A DNA stretch of 35,308 bases. It comes from Pseudomonadota bacterium. Lineage in GTDB: Bacteria > Pseudomonadota > Gammaproteobacteria > Steroidobacterales > Steroidobacteraceae. Below, piece after piece: positions 16,710 to 25,545 of the stretch. The DNA lies in the NCBI GenBank assembly GCA_021792755.1, contig JAJYUA010000035.1:1-35308 (forward strand), in the 5' to 3' direction. Position 1 is the stretch's first letter. Each line of letters starts with the position of its first letter. Below the pieces are notes generated by a model. The model was not told the origin of the DNA and did not search any database. It saw only the letters and a program-made list of their open reading frames with translations. The translations under genes and the position numbers were made by a program.

Positions 16710-17441
16710 ATGCGACAGATCGTTCTCGACACCGAGACCACGGGTCTCGAGCCCTCGCTCGGGCACCGCATCATCGAGATCGGGTGCGTGGAGCTCGTCA
16801 GCCGCCGCCTCACCGGGAGCACCTTTCATCGGTACTTGAACCCGGAGCGTGACATCGACGACGGCGCGATCGCCGTCCATGGCCTCTCGCGGGCGGACTT
16901 GGCCGGCCAGCCGAAATTCGCCGAGATCGCCGATGAGCTGCTGGCCTTCATCGAAAATGCGGAGCTCGTGGCCCACAACGCCTCCTTCGACGTGGGCTTT
17001 CTCGAAGCCGAGCTTTCCCGCTGCGGGCGCCCGACGAGGCTCGCTGAGCGCTGCCATGTGCTCGACACCCTGGCGCTGGCGCGGGAGATGCACCCCGGAC
17101 AGCGAAACAGTCTCGATGCGCTGTGCAAGCGCTACAACGTGGATAATTCCCGCCGGGAGCTGCACGGAGCGCTGCTCGATGCGCGCATCCTGGCCGAGGT
17201 GTACCTCGCCATGACCGGTGGCCAGGCCACGCTCGAGCTCTCGGGCGGTCCCTCGAGCCACAGCGCCGGCATGCACGCCGCCCGTCCCGCCGTGGCGCTG
17301 CGAGTGGTCCCGGCGAGTCCCGAGGAGCTGCGCGCACACGAGGAGATGTTGGCGCTGATCGCCCGCTCGAGCGGCGGACGCTGCCTGTGGCGCGAGTGGG
17401 AAACGCAGGTGCGCCAAGACGGCAAAGACGTGGCGCATTGA
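16710..17441 (+). CDS. dnaQ: DNA polymerase III epsilon subunit (proofreading exonuclease)
   Basis: A 243-residue 3'-to-5' exonuclease that proofreads for the replicative polymerase. DEDDh motifs are complete: Asp7 and Glu9 in VLDTETTGL, Asp94 in VAHNASFDVGF, His152 and Asp157 in ELHGALLDA. The C-terminal part (about 170–243) is less conserved and should bind the polymerase alpha subunit, as in E. coli (243 residues). The ATG lies 17 bases after rnhA, so the two are probably co-transcribed. A GC-rich inverted repeat follows the stop. Confidence 0.97.
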   Translation: MRQIVLDTETTGLEPSLGHRIIEIGCVELVSRRLTGSTFHRYLNPERDIDDGAIAVHGLSRADLAGQPKFAEIADELLAFIENAELVAHNASFDVGFLEAELSRCGRPTRLAERCHVLDTLALAREMHPGQRNSLDALCKRYNVDNSRRELHGALLDARILAEVYLAMTGGQATLELSGGPSSHSAGMHAARPAVALRVVPASPEELRAHEEMLALIARSSGGRCLWREWETQVRQDGKDVAH

Positions 17442-17452
17442 GCGCGGCTCTG

Positions 17453-17499
17453 CGCGCCCGCCGCTCAGACCCGCTCTGGGCCGGATGGCGGGCGCGTTT
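17453..17499 (+). terminator. Terminator-like hairpin after dnaQ
   Basis: CGCGCCCGCC (17453–17462) and GGCGGGCGCG (17487–17496) form a perfect 10-bp stem. The 24-base loop contains a smaller CAGA/TCTG pairing, and TTT follows. The short T-run makes it a weak intrinsic terminator at best. It separates dnaQ from the sugar-nucleotide operon. Confidence 0.4.
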
Positions 17500-17546
17500 G
17501 AGTGCGAGGGCAGGCTAAAATAGACATTTGACCGCAGGAGCCGTCC

Positions 17547-18758
17547 GTGACCCGAACCTCTCCCGTCCCGCGCGTGCCGCTGCTGGACCTGAAGCCTCAG
17601 TACGAGGCAATCGCCCCGCGGGTGCGGGCCGTGATCGAGGCGGTGTGCGCCAGCCAGCAATTCATCCTCGGGCCGCAGGTCAAGGCGCTCGAGGCGCGCA
17701 TCGCCGCGTACGCGCAGTGCCGCCACGGCATCGGCGTGTCATCCGGGACGGATGCGCTGCTGCTGGCGTTGATGGCGCTCGGCTTGGGTCCGGGCGATGC
17801 GGTCATCACCACCCCGTACACGTTCTTCGCCACAGCGGGGACCATTGCGCGCGCCGGCGCGCGACCGCTGTTCTGCGATATCGATCCGCAGACCTTCAAC
17901 GTCTGCCCCGGGCAGGTGCGCGCGCTCATCGAGCGTGAGTGCCAGGCGGGCGGCGGGCTCATCCACCGCCCGAGCGGGACTCGGGTGAAGGCGCTGATGC
18001 CGGTGCACCTGTACGGCCAGCTCTGCGACATGGGCCCGCTCATGGATCTGGCGCGCCGGTTCGATCTGAAAGTGATCGAGGACGCCGCCCAGGCGATCGG
18101 CGCGCGCGACTCGCAAGGGCGCCAGGCCGGAAGCTTCGGGGATGTGGGGTGCTTCTCGTTCTTTCCCACGAAGAACCTGGGGGCGTTCGGCGATGCAGGC
18201 ATGTGCGTGGCGCAGGACGCCGCGCTGGCGGAGCACATGGAGGTGCTGCGTGTGCACGGCGGCAAGCCGAAATACCATCACGCCTTCATCGGCGGCAACT
18301 TCCGGATCGATGAGCTGCAGGCCGCCGTGCTCAATGTCAAGCTCGATTACCTCGATGCCTGGTCGGCCAAGCGCGCGCTCAACGCGCAATACTACACGCA
18401 GGCTGTCGAGCGCGCCGGCCTCGGCGAGGCGGTGCGCACGCCCGCGGTACGCCCGGGCTTTCACCACATTTACAACCAATACGTCATTCGTGTGCGCGAC
18501 CGCGATGCGCTGCGCGAGCACCTCGCGCGAAGCGGCGTAGGCACGGAGATCTACTACCCCATCCCGCTTCACCTGCAGAAATGCTTTGCCTATCTGGGCC
18601 ATGCCCCCGGAGCTTTCCCCGAGGCCGAGCGCGCCGCGGACGAGACGCTGGCGCTGCCCATCTACCCGGAGCTCACCGAGCGGCACCTGCAGCAGGTCAT
18701 CGACAGTATCGCCGCGTTCTACCGCACCGGCTCCGGCGCCGCCTCCGCCCGCGCCTGA
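17547..18758 (+). CDS. DegT/DnrJ/EryC1/StrS-family sugar aminotransferase
   Basis: A 403-residue PLP-dependent aminotransferase that installs an amino group on a nucleotide-linked keto-sugar. The N-terminus VPLLDLKPQYEAI is typical of the WbpE/QdtB-like branch. PLP contacts are SSGTDALLLALMALGLGPGD (66–84), IEDAAQAIGA (Asp179, Gln182) and the Schiff-base Lys209 in SFFPTKNLGAFGDAGM. GTEIYYPIPLHLQ near 340 is a substrate-side landmark. The start is GTG with AGGAG 6 bases upstream. It is the first gene of the sugar operon, 33 bp before pgi. The exact substrate, for example a UDP-3-keto uronic acid or a dTDP-keto-deoxy sugar, cannot be decided; the rml genes make the dTDP-4-keto intermediate available. 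Confidence 0.92.
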   Translation: MTRTSPVPRVPLLDLKPQYEAIAPRVRAVIEAVCASQQFILGPQVKALEARIAAYAQCRHGIGVSSGTDALLLALMALGLGPGDAVITTPYTFFATAGTIARAGARPLFCDIDPQTFNVCPGQVRALIERECQAGGGLIHRPSGTRVKALMPVHLYGQLCDMGPLMDLARRFDLKVIEDAAQAIGARDSQGRQAGSFGDVGCFSFFPTKNLGAFGDAGMCVAQDAALAEHMEVLRVHGGKPKYHHAFIGGNFRIDELQAAVLNVKLDYLDAWSAKRALNAQYYTQAVERAGLGEAVRTPAVRPGFHHIYNQYVIRVRDRDALREHLARSGVGTEIYYPIPLHLQKCFAYLGHAPGAFPEAERAADETLALPIYPELTERHLQQVIDSIAAFYRTGSGAASARA

Positions 18759-18791
18759 ACGCGCGGGCACGCTAACCCAAGGAGACATCGT

Positions 18792-20435
18792 ATGCCTGCT
18801 CCAGGTCCCCGCACCGCACAATGGCCCGAGCTGACCACCCACGCAACGCGCCTCGGCGCGGTGGCGACCCGCGAACTGTTCACGCGCGATCCGGGACGCT
18901 TCGAGCGCCTTTCGCGCCAGGGTGCGGGACTGCTGATGGATTTCTCGCGCCAGCACCTCGACGAGACGGTGCTCGCCACGCTCGTGGCGCTCGCCGACGC
19001 AGTGGGCCTGCGCGAGCATCGAGAGGCCATGTGGCGCGGCGAGAAGATCAACTCGACCGAGGGCCGCGCGGTGCTGCACGTGGCGCTGCGCCAGCGCCCC
19101 GGGGCGCTCATCGGTGGGGCGCAGATCGCCCGCGAGGTGCTCGAGGAGCGCGAGCGGATGCTCGCCTTCGCCGAGGGCGTGCGCTCCGGCCGCATCGCCG
19201 GCAGCTCGGGCAAGGCCTTCAACCGCGTGGTCAACATCGGTATCGGCGGCTCGGACCTCGGACCGGCGATGGCGGTGCGTGCGCTGCGCCGCTACACCCT
19301 CGATGCCCCGCGGTGCGAGTTCGTCTCCAACGTCGACGGCAACCGGCTTGCGGACATCCTGCAGGACGCCGATCCGCGCTCGACGCTGTTCATCGTCTCC
19401 TCCAAGACCTTCACCACGCTCGAGACGCTGACCAATGCGCGCACAGCGCGCGCGTGGCTGCGCGAGAAGCTGGGCGAGGAGGCCGTGCGGGAGCACTTCG
19501 CGGCCGTGTCGGTCAACCACCGCGCCATGGACGAGTTCGGCGTGCACCCGCAGCACCGCTTCAAGATGTGGGATTGGGTCGGCGGGCGCTATTCGCTCTG
19601 GTCCTCGATCGGCGTGGCGCTCGCCATCGCGATCGGCAGGGAGGCCTTCCTGCAGCTGCTCGCCGGCGGCCATGAGATGGACGAGCACTTCCGCACCACG
19701 GCCTGGCAGGACAACCTGCCGGCGCTGCTCGGCCTCATCGGCATCTGGAACATCAATTTCCAGATGCTGCCGACGGTCGCGGTGCTGCCCTATGACGAGC
19801 GCCTGGGGAGGCTGCCGGCGTACCTGCAGCAGCTCGAGATGGAAAGCAACGGCAAGTCCGTGACCCTCGAGGGCCGGCCGGTGCAGTGGCAGACCGCGGC
19901 CGTCATCTGGGGCGAGCCGGGCAACAATGCCCAGCACTCGTTCTTCCAGCTGCTGCACCAGGGCACGCAGCGGGCGGCGCTCGATCTGCTGCTGCCGGCG
20001 AAGTCCTCCTGCGACAACCAGGGGCAGCAGGATCTGGCGATCGCGAGCTGCCTGGCGCAGGCCGAGGCGTTCATGGCGGGGCTGCCGTCCGCGGCCGTGC
20101 GCGCCGATCTCGAGCAAGCGCAGCTGCCGCCCGAGCGCATCGAAGCGCTCACCCCCCACAAGGTGCATCCCGGATCGCGTCCCAGCACGCTGATTGCCTT
20201 TCCGAGGCTCGATCCGGCCACGCTCGGCAGGCTGATCGCGCTGTACGAGCACAAGGTGTTCACGCAGGGGGTGGTCTGGGGGATCAACTCGTTCGACCAG
20301 TGGGGGGTGGAGCTCGGCAAGAAGCTCTGCGAGCAGCTCGTCCCGTCGGTTCGCGACCCCGATGGCACTCCGGCCGCCTCCCCGGGCGTGGCGAGGCTCA
20401 TCGCGCAGCTCGCCGAGTGGCGCGCCCAGCCGTAG
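18792..20435 (+). CDS. pgi: Glucose-6-phosphate isomerase
   Basis: A 547-residue cytosolic enzyme interconverting glucose-6-phosphate and fructose-6-phosphate. Both family signatures are present: WVGGRYSLWSSIG (about 262–274) and GINSFDQWGVELGKK (about 497–511). The catalytic glutamate lies in QQLEMESNGK and the ring-opening histidine in NNAQHSFFQLLHQGTQ. Length matches E. coli Pgi (549). AAGGAG 7 bases before the ATG supports the start. Its place inside an LPS/rhamnose operon suggests a job in balancing hexose phosphates for nucleotide-sugar and sedoheptulose-7-phosphate supply; it may also be the only Pgi of the cell, which the window cannot show. Confidence 0.97.
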   Translation: MPAPGPRTAQWPELTTHATRLGAVATRELFTRDPGRFERLSRQGAGLLMDFSRQHLDETVLATLVALADAVGLREHREAMWRGEKINSTEGRAVLHVALRQRPGALIGGAQIAREVLEERERMLAFAEGVRSGRIAGSSGKAFNRVVNIGIGGSDLGPAMAVRALRRYTLDAPRCEFVSNVDGNRLADILQDADPRSTLFIVSSKTFTTLETLTNARTARAWLREKLGEEAVREHFAAVSVNHRAMDEFGVHPQHRFKMWDWVGGRYSLWSSIGVALAIAIGREAFLQLLAGGHEMDEHFRTTAWQDNLPALLGLIGIWNINFQMLPTVAVLPYDERLGRLPAYLQQLEMESNGKSVTLEGRPVQWQTAAVIWGEPGNNAQHSFFQLLHQGTQRAALDLLLPAKSSCDNQGQQDLAIASCLAQAEAFMAGLPSAAVRADLEQAQLPPERIEALTPHKVHPGSRPSTLIAFPRLDPATLGRLIALYEHKVFTQGVVWGINSFDQWGVELGKKLCEQLVPSVRDPDGTPAASPGVARLIAQLAEWRAQP

Positions 20436-20465
20436 AGCCCGCCAATCCCGATCAGCCGAAGATCC

Positions 20466-21047
20466 ATGAATGCACCCTTGAGCGACCTGTTTCAATCCAA
20501 CCTGCGCGAGCATCGGGCGCTGTTCGAGCAGCTCGCGGCGCTCGAGGCGCCGATCGGGCGGGCCGGCGCCCTGATCGGCGCGGCGCTCGGGAGCGGGCGC
20601 AAGCTGATGCTCTGTGGCAACGGCGGCTCGGCGGCCGACAGCCAGCACATCGCGGCGGAGCTCACCGGGCGATTCATCCGGGATCGGCGGCCGCTCGCGG
20701 CGCTCGCGTTGACGACCGATACCTCGGCGCTCACCTGCATCGCCAATGATTACAGCTACGACGAGGTGTTCGCGCGGCAGGTGACCGCGCTCGGGGCCGC
20801 AGGCGACTGCCTGATCGGCATCTCGACCTCGGGGCACTCGAAGAACGTCATTCGGGCAGTGCAGGCGGCGCGCCAGGTCGGCATCCACGTCATCGGTCTG
20901 CTGGGCCGCGACGGCGGCGCGCTCGCGCCGCTCTGCGAGGTGCCCATCGTCGTGCCGAGTGCCGTCACGGCCCGCATCCAGGAAGCGCACGGCTTCATCG
21001 GCCACACCCTGTGCGGCCTCATCGAAGCGGCGCTCGGGCTGCCCTGA
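20466..21047 (+). CDS. gmhA: Phosphoheptose (sedoheptulose-7-phosphate) isomerase
   Basis: A 193-residue SIS-domain isomerase, first step of ADP-heptose synthesis for LPS inner core: sedoheptulose-7-phosphate to D-glycero-D-manno-heptose-7-phosphate. Landmarks are LCGNGGSAADSQHIAAEL with catalytic Glu65, the phosphate loop ISTSGHSKNV (119–128) and IQEAHGFIGH with catalytic His180, numbered as in E. coli GmhA. The stop codon overlaps the ATG of hldA (TGATG), so translation is probably coupled. Confidence 0.94.
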   Translation: MNAPLSDLFQSNLREHRALFEQLAALEAPIGRAGALIGAALGSGRKLMLCGNGGSAADSQHIAAELTGRFIRDRRPLAALALTTDTSALTCIANDYSYDEVFARQVTALGAAGDCLIGISTSGHSKNVIRAVQAARQVGIHVIGLLGRDGGALAPLCEVPIVVPSAVTARIQEAHGFIGHTLCGLIEAALGLP

Positions 21048-21988
21048 TGAGAGTCCTCGCGACCGATCTGAAGAGGCGCTTGCAGGCGGCCCGCGTGCTG
21101 GTGGTGGGCGATGCCATGCTCGATCGCTACCTGTTCGGCGACGTGGAGCGCATCTCGCCCGAAGCGCCCGTGCCCGTGGTGCGCGTCAGGCGCGAGGAGG
21201 AGCGTCTCGGCGGGGCAGCCAACGTGGCGCTCAATGTCAAGGCGTTGGGACCGGCGGTGACGCTGATCACCGCCGTCGGCAATGACGAGCCGGCGCGGCG
21301 GCTGGAGTCGCTGCTTCAGGCGTGCGCCGTGGAGAGTCTCCTCGGTCGCGACCCGAAGCTCTACACCTGCGTGAAGCTGCGCGTGATCGGCCGCTCGCAG
21401 CAGCTGGTGCGGGTGGATTTCGAGAACCAGCCCGATCACGAGGTGCTCTCCGGGCTGCTCTCGGACTTCATCCGCATCGTGCCCCGGTGCGATGCGGTGT
21501 TGTTCTCCGATTACGGCAAGGGCGGGCTCACCCACATCCCGAAGATGATCGAGATCGCGCGCGGCGCCGGCAAGCCCGTGCTGGTCGATCCGAAGGGCGG
21601 CGATTACGGCCGGTACGCCGGCGCCACCGTGATCACGCCCAACCGCTCGGAGCTCGCGCAGGTGATCGGCGCCTGGCAGTCCGAGGAACAGCTGCTCGAG
21701 CGCGTGCAGAGGCTGCGCCGCGAGCAACGGCTGGCGGCGCTGCTGCTGACGCGCAGCGAGGAAGGCATGTCGCTCTTCGATGACGAGGGGCACGTGCGCA
21801 TCGATGCGCAGGCGCGCGAGGTGTTCGATGTGACGGGCGCGGGCGATACGGTCATCGGCACTCTGGCGGCGCTGCTCGCCGCGGGCCTCACCCTGCGCGA
21901 GGCCATGCCGATCGCCAACCGCGCCGGGGGCATCGTGGTCGGCAAGTTCGGCACGGCCACCGTGAGCTACGAGGAGCTGTTCGCGTGA
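21047..21988 (+). CDS. hldA: D-glycero-beta-D-manno-heptose-7-phosphate kinase (HldE N-terminal half as separate gene)
   Basis: A 313-residue PfkB/ribokinase-type kinase that adds the 1-phosphate to heptose-7-phosphate. [20 protein letters not shown] (18–37) is the typical RfaE N-terminus and [14 protein letters not shown] the sugar-binding region. [12 protein letters not shown] carries the anion hole and catalytic base Asp267. The protein ends where E. coli HldE would continue with its adenylyltransferase, which is a separate gene 1 kb downstream (hldC). The start ATG overlaps the gmhA stop by one base, and its own stop overlaps the hldD GTG. An ATG twelve codons earlier lies inside gmhA and was rejected. 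Confidence 0.95.
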   Translation: MRVLATDLKRRLQAARVLVVGDAMLDRYLFGDVERISPEAPVPVVRVRREEERLGGAANVALNVKALGPAVTLITAVGNDEPARRLESLLQACAVESLLGRDPKLYTCVKLRVIGRSQQLVRVDFENQPDHEVLSGLLSDFIRIVPRCDAVLFSDYGKGGLTHIPKMIEIARGAGKPVLVDPKGGDYGRYAGATVITPNRSELAQVIGAWQSEEQLLERVQRLRREQRLAALLLTRSEEGMSLFDDEGHVRIDAQAREVFDVTGAGDTVIGTLAALLAAGLTLREAMPIANRAGGIVVGKFGTATVSYEELFA

Positions 21989-22980
21989 AGGTGGTCGTCA
22001 CGGGCGCCGCCGGCATGGTCGGCAGCAATCTGGTGCACGGGCTGAACGGCTCGGGGATCGATGACATCATCGCCGTCGATGATCTCACGGAAGGCATGAA
22101 ATACCGCAATCTCCTCGGGGCGAGGATCGCCGATTACTTCGACCGCAGCGAGTTCTACCAGCGCTTCGAGCGCGGGCAGCTCGGGCGCATCGAGGCCCTT
22201 TTCCACGAGGGCGCCTGCTCGGACACCATGGAGCACGACGGCCGCTACATGCTGGAGAACAACTACCGCTGCTCCAAGCGCCTGCTCGATGCCTGCCAGG
22301 CGCAGGGCACGCGGCTGCTCTATGCCTCATCGGCCGCGACCTATGGCGGCGGCACGGTGTTTCGCGAGTCGCCCGAGTGCGAGCGCCCGCTCAATGTCTA
22401 CGGCTACTCGAAGCTCCTTTTCGACAACGTCGTGCGGCGCATGCTGCCCACGGCGCGATACCAGGTCGCGGGCTTCCGCTACTTCAACGTCTACGGGCCC
22501 CGCGAGCGGCACAAGGGCCGCATGGCCTCGGTCGCGTTCCATCACTTCGGCCAGATCCGCGAGAGCGGCAAGGTCAGGCTGTTCGGCGGGTACGGCGGCT
22601 TCGGCCCCGGAGAGCAGACACGCGACTTCGTATACGTGGACGATGTGGTCGCGGTGAACCTGTGGTTCCTGCGCCATCCCGAGCGCAACGGCATCTTCAA
22701 TGTGGGCACCGGCCGCTGCCAGCCGTTCAACGACGTGGCCCACTCGACCCTCAACGCCATGAGGGCGCTGCGCGGGGAGCCGCCGCTGTCCCTCGAGCAA
22801 CAGATCGGAGAGGATCTGATCGAGTACGTTCCCTTCCCCGAGGCGCTGATCGGCAAGTATCAGTGCCATACCCAGGCCGACCTTACCCGCTTGCGCCAAA
22901 GCGGCTGCGATGTGCCGTTCGTGGACGTCGCCACCGGGATCGGGCGCTATGCGAAGTGGCTGGCCGGACAGGCAGACTGA
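21985..22980 (+). CDS. hldD: ADP-L-glycero-D-manno-heptose-6-epimerase
   Basis: A 331-residue NADP-dependent epimerase, last step of ADP-heptose formation. It is a short-chain dehydrogenase-like Rossmann protein: [12 protein letters not shown] near the N-terminus, SSAATYGGG (115–123) and the catalytic Tyr139/Lys143 in [20 protein letters not shown] and [13 protein letters not shown] are HldD hallmarks. It starts with GTG overlapping the hldA stop (GTGA), and GAGGAG lies 8 bases upstream within hldA. It sits between the two halves of the usual hldE. Confidence 0.96.
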   Translation: MKVVVTGAAGMVGSNLVHGLNGSGIDDIIAVDDLTEGMKYRNLLGARIADYFDRSEFYQRFERGQLGRIEALFHEGACSDTMEHDGRYMLENNYRCSKRLLDACQAQGTRLLYASSAATYGGGTVFRESPECERPLNVYGYSKLLFDNVVRRMLPTARYQVAGFRYFNVYGPRERHKGRMASVAFHHFGQIRESGKVRLFGGYGGFGPGEQTRDFVYVDDVVAVNLWFLRHPERNGIFNVGTGRCQPFNDVAHSTLNAMRALRGEPPLSLEQQIGEDLIEYVPFPEALIGKYQCHTQADLTRLRQSGCDVPFVDVATGIGRYAKWLAGQAD

Positions 22981-22991
22981 GGCATCAGCCG

Positions 22992-23474
22992 ATGGCGGAT
23001 CTTCCTCTGTCCCTGAGCCGGAAAGTCGTCGCGACAGCCGAAATCGCCTCCTACCCGTGGCCGAGGCCGCTGGTGTTCACCAACGGCGTATTCGATGTGT
23101 TGCACCGAGGTCACGTGGAGTACCTGGCCGCCGCGCGTGTCATGGGCGCGGCGCTGCTGGTGGCGGTCAACAGCGACACCTCGGCCCGGCAGCTCGGCAA
23201 GGGACCGGAGCGGCCGCTCAACGGCGAGCGCGACCGCCTGATCGTCGTGGCCGCGCTCGAGAGCGTCTCCTTCGTCACGCTGTTCTTCGAAAAGACCCCC
23301 TGCGAGCTGCTCGCGCGCTGCCGGCCGGACATCTACGTGAAAGGCGGCGATTACGACATGGGGCTTCTGGAGGAAACGCGCCTGATGCGCTCCTGGGGCG
23401 GCCGCTCGCTCGCCATCGCCTTCGTCGAGGGCTATTCGACCAGCGCGCTGGTGCGGCGCATCCGCGGCAAATGA
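22992..23474 (+). CDS. hldC: D-glycero-beta-D-manno-heptose-1-phosphate adenylyltransferase (HldE C-terminal half as separate gene)
   Basis: A 160-residue nucleotidyltransferase that transfers AMP from ATP to heptose-1-phosphate. VFTNGVFDVLHRGHVEYL (28–45) carries the cytidylyltransferase HxGH-type site with His38 and His41, and VNSDTSARQLGKGPERPLN and DIYVKGGDYD follow as in RfaE2. The C-terminal VEGYSTSALVRRI replaces the KxGSTS-like loop. The ATG is 11 bases after hldD; its stop overlaps the gmhB start (ATGA). Confidence 0.95.
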   Translation: MADLPLSLSRKVVATAEIASYPWPRPLVFTNGVFDVLHRGHVEYLAAARVMGAALLVAVNSDTSARQLGKGPERPLNGERDRLIVVAALESVSFVTLFFEKTPCELLARCRPDIYVKGGDYDMGLLEETRLMRSWGGRSLAIAFVEGYSTSALVRRIRGK

Positions 23475-24064
23475 GACACCCGGCGGCCTTCATCGATCGC
23501 GACGGGGTGCTCAACGAGGAGCGCGCCTTCGTGCACCGGCCGGAGGATTTCGCGTTCGTGCCGGGCGCCATCGAGGCGCTGCGGCTGTTGCAGCAGGCCG
23601 GCTACCGTCTGGTGGTGGTGACCAATCAATCGGGTATCGCGCGCGGCCTGTACCCGGAAGCCGACTATCTCGCCCTGACCGCGCACCTGCGCGCGAGTCT
23701 CGAGGCCTGCGGCGTGCGCCTCGACGCCGTGGAGTATTGCCCGCACCTGCCGGATGCTCCCCTCGCCCGGTACCGGCTGGACTGTGACTGCCGCAAGCCC
23801 AGGCCCGGGATGCTGCTCAAGGCGATCGAGGCGCTCGAGATCGAGCCGCGCGCCTCGTTCCTCGTCGGGGACCGGCTATCCGACGTGGAGGCCGGCCGCG
23901 CAGCCGGTGTCGGCCGATGCTTCCTGGTGCGGACGGGGTACGGGCTGTCCCGGGAAGCGCTGGAACGGGCCGATGGCGTCTATGAGGATCTGCTCGCGTG
24001 CGTGCGGGATGTGCTCAATGAGGCTCGGCCCGGATCCAGTCGGGGTCCGCCGGATCGCTCGTGA
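23471..24064 (+). CDS. gmhB: D-glycero-beta-D-manno-heptose-1,7-bisphosphate 7-phosphatase
   Basis: A 197-residue HAD-superfamily phosphatase removing the 7-phosphate between the HldA and HldC steps. Motif I is [11 protein letters not shown] with Asp9 and Asp11, motif [14 protein letters not shown], motif III RKPRPGM and motif [13 protein letters not shown]. The zinc site is visible: Cys90, His92, Cys105 and Cys107. It overlaps hldC by 4 bases and completes the ADP-heptose set. The C-terminus (after about 185) is a little longer and Ser/Pro-rich compared with E. coli GmhB. Confidence 0.95.
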   Translation: MRHPAAFIDRDGVLNEERAFVHRPEDFAFVPGAIEALRLLQQAGYRLVVVTNQSGIARGLYPEADYLALTAHLRASLEACGVRLDAVEYCPHLPDAPLARYRLDCDCRKPRPGMLLKAIEALEIEPRASFLVGDRLSDVEAGRAAGVGRCFLVRTGYGLSREALERADGVYEDLLACVRDVLNEARPGSSRGPPDRS

Positions 24065-24122
24065 CGGGCCAGTGCGCCTCGTGGCAAGCTTGCCGCATCC
24101 CAGCGGCTCGAGGAGCTACCCC

Positions 24123-24995
24123 TTGAAAGGCATCGTTCTGGCCGGCGGCGCGGGCACGCGGCTGCACCCGGTGACGCTCAGCATCAGCAAGCAGCTGCTG
24201 CCGGTCTACGACAAGCCCATGGTGTACTACCCGCTCTCGGCGCTGATGCTGGCGGGGATCCGCGACATCCTGCTGATCTCCACGCCCGCGGACCTGCCGC
24301 TTTTTGAGCGGCTGCTCGGGGACGGGTCGAAGTGGGGCATCTCGCTTCAGTATGCCGAGCAGCCCCGACCCGAGGGGCTGGCCCAGGCCTTTCTCATCGG
24401 GCGTCATTTCGTGGGCCGGGATCGGGTGGCGTTGGTGCTCGGCGACAACATCTTCTACGGCCATGGGCTGCCCGAGCAGCTCAAGGCCGCCGCCGCCGCG
24501 GACGGCGGCGCCACCGTGTTCGCCTACCGGGTGCGCGATCCGCAGCGCTACGGCGTGGTGAGCTTCGATGGAACCGGGCGCGCGCTCAGCATCGAGGAGA
24601 AGCCCGCGCAACCGAAGTCGAACTACGCGGTGACGGGACTCTATTTTTACGACAACGAGGTGCTCGATATCGCGGCCGGTCTGAAGCCTTCCGCGAGAGG
24701 AGAGCTGGAGATCACCGACGTCAACCGCATCTACCTCGAGCGCGGCGCGCTGCGCGTGCAATTGCTCGGGCGAGGGGCGGCGTGGCTCGACACCGGCACC
24801 CACGAGTCCTTGCTGCAGGCGGCACAGTTCATCGAGACCATCGAGGCGCGCCAGGGCCTGAAGATCTGCTGCCCGGAGGAGATCGCCTACCGCTCGGGCT
24901 TCATCGACGCCGCGCAGCTTGCGCGCCTGGCCGCCCCGCTCGCCAAGAGCGGCTACGGCGACTATCTCCTTGAGATCCTGAGACAGGGAGGCTGA
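24123..24995 (+). CDS. rmlA: Glucose-1-phosphate thymidylyltransferase
   Basis: A 290-residue enzyme making dTDP-glucose from glucose-1-phosphate and dTTP, the first step to dTDP-L-rhamnose. [18 protein letters not shown] is the nucleotide-binding start, followed by [36 protein letters not shown] and [11 protein letters not shown]. The start is TTG, chosen because it gives exactly this canonical N-terminus and has AGGAG 7 bases before it; no ATG or GTG fits. It is followed by rmlC after one base. Confidence 0.97.
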   Translation: MKGIVLAGGAGTRLHPVTLSISKQLLPVYDKPMVYYPLSALMLAGIRDILLISTPADLPLFERLLGDGSKWGISLQYAEQPRPEGLAQAFLIGRHFVGRDRVALVLGDNIFYGHGLPEQLKAAAAADGGATVFAYRVRDPQRYGVVSFDGTGRALSIEEKPAQPKSNYAVTGLYFYDNEVLDIAAGLKPSARGELEITDVNRIYLERGALRVQLLGRGAAWLDTGTHESLLQAAQFIETIEARQGLKICCPEEIAYRSGFIDAAQLARLAAPLAKSGYGDYLLEILRQGG

Positions 24996-24996
24996 G

Positions 24997-25545
24997 ATGC
25001 AGTTCGAGCCGACCGCCCTGCCGCAGGTGATCCTGATCCGCCCGAAGGTCTTCGGCGATGCGCGCGGGTTCTTCATGGAGTCCTGGGAGCGCCGCACGTT
25101 CGCCGCCGCCGGGCTCGATCTGACTTTCGTGCAGGACAACCACAGCCACTCCGCGCGGCACATCCTGCGCGGGCTCCACTATCAGATTCGCCAGCCCCAG
25201 GGAAAGCTGGTGCGTGTGGTGAGCGGCACGGTATTCGATGTGGCCGTGGACATCCGCCGCGCCTCCCCCACGTTCGGGCGCTGGGTCGGCGTCGAGCTCT
25301 CGGCCGAGAACCACCACATGCTGTGGGTGCCGCCGGGCTTCGCGCACGGCTACCTGGTGCTCAGCGACTCGGCCGACTTTCTTTACAAAGTCACCGACCA
25401 CTGGGCGCCCGAGCACGAGCGGGCCATCCGCTGGGACGACCCCGCGATCGGTGTCCGCTGGCCTCTGCCCCCGGGAGTACGGCCCGGGCTTTCGCCCAAG
25501 GATGCCGCGGCGCCGGCTCTCGGCGAGGCGGAGGTTTACGCTTGA
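24997..25545 (+). CDS. rmlC: dTDP-4-dehydrorhamnose 3,5-epimerase
   Basis: A 182-residue cupin-fold epimerase acting on dTDP-4-keto-6-deoxyglucose. GDARGFFMESW, VQDNHSHSARHILRGLHYQ with catalytic His61, and WVPPGFAHGYLVLSDSADFL then Tyr130 are the family blocks. A ribosome site (GGGAGG) overlaps the rmlA end. Its stop overlaps the TTG start of rmlD, indicating coupled translation. Confidence 0.97.
   Translation: MQFEPTALPQVILIRPKVFGDARGFFMESWERRTFAAAGLDLTFVQDNHSHSARHILRGLHYQIRQPQGKLVRVVSGTVFDVAVDIRRASPTFGRWVGVELSAENHHMLWVPPGFAHGYLVLSDSADFLYKVTDHWAPEHERAIRWDDPAIGVRWPLPPGVRPGLSPKDAAAPALGEAEVYA

Noticed and set aside
17516-17521. TAAAAT as −10 box for the sugar operon
   Set aside because: Good −10 match, but no −35-like sequence at the proper distance; it also lies only 25 bases before the GTG start.
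17739-21005. A 1088-codon open frame on the minus strand opposite the aminotransferase, pgi and gmhA genes
   Set aside because: It is exactly antisense to three well-identified genes. Its translation is low-complexity (Arg, His, Asp, Glu, Gln rich) with no domain, the usual by-product of high GC3.
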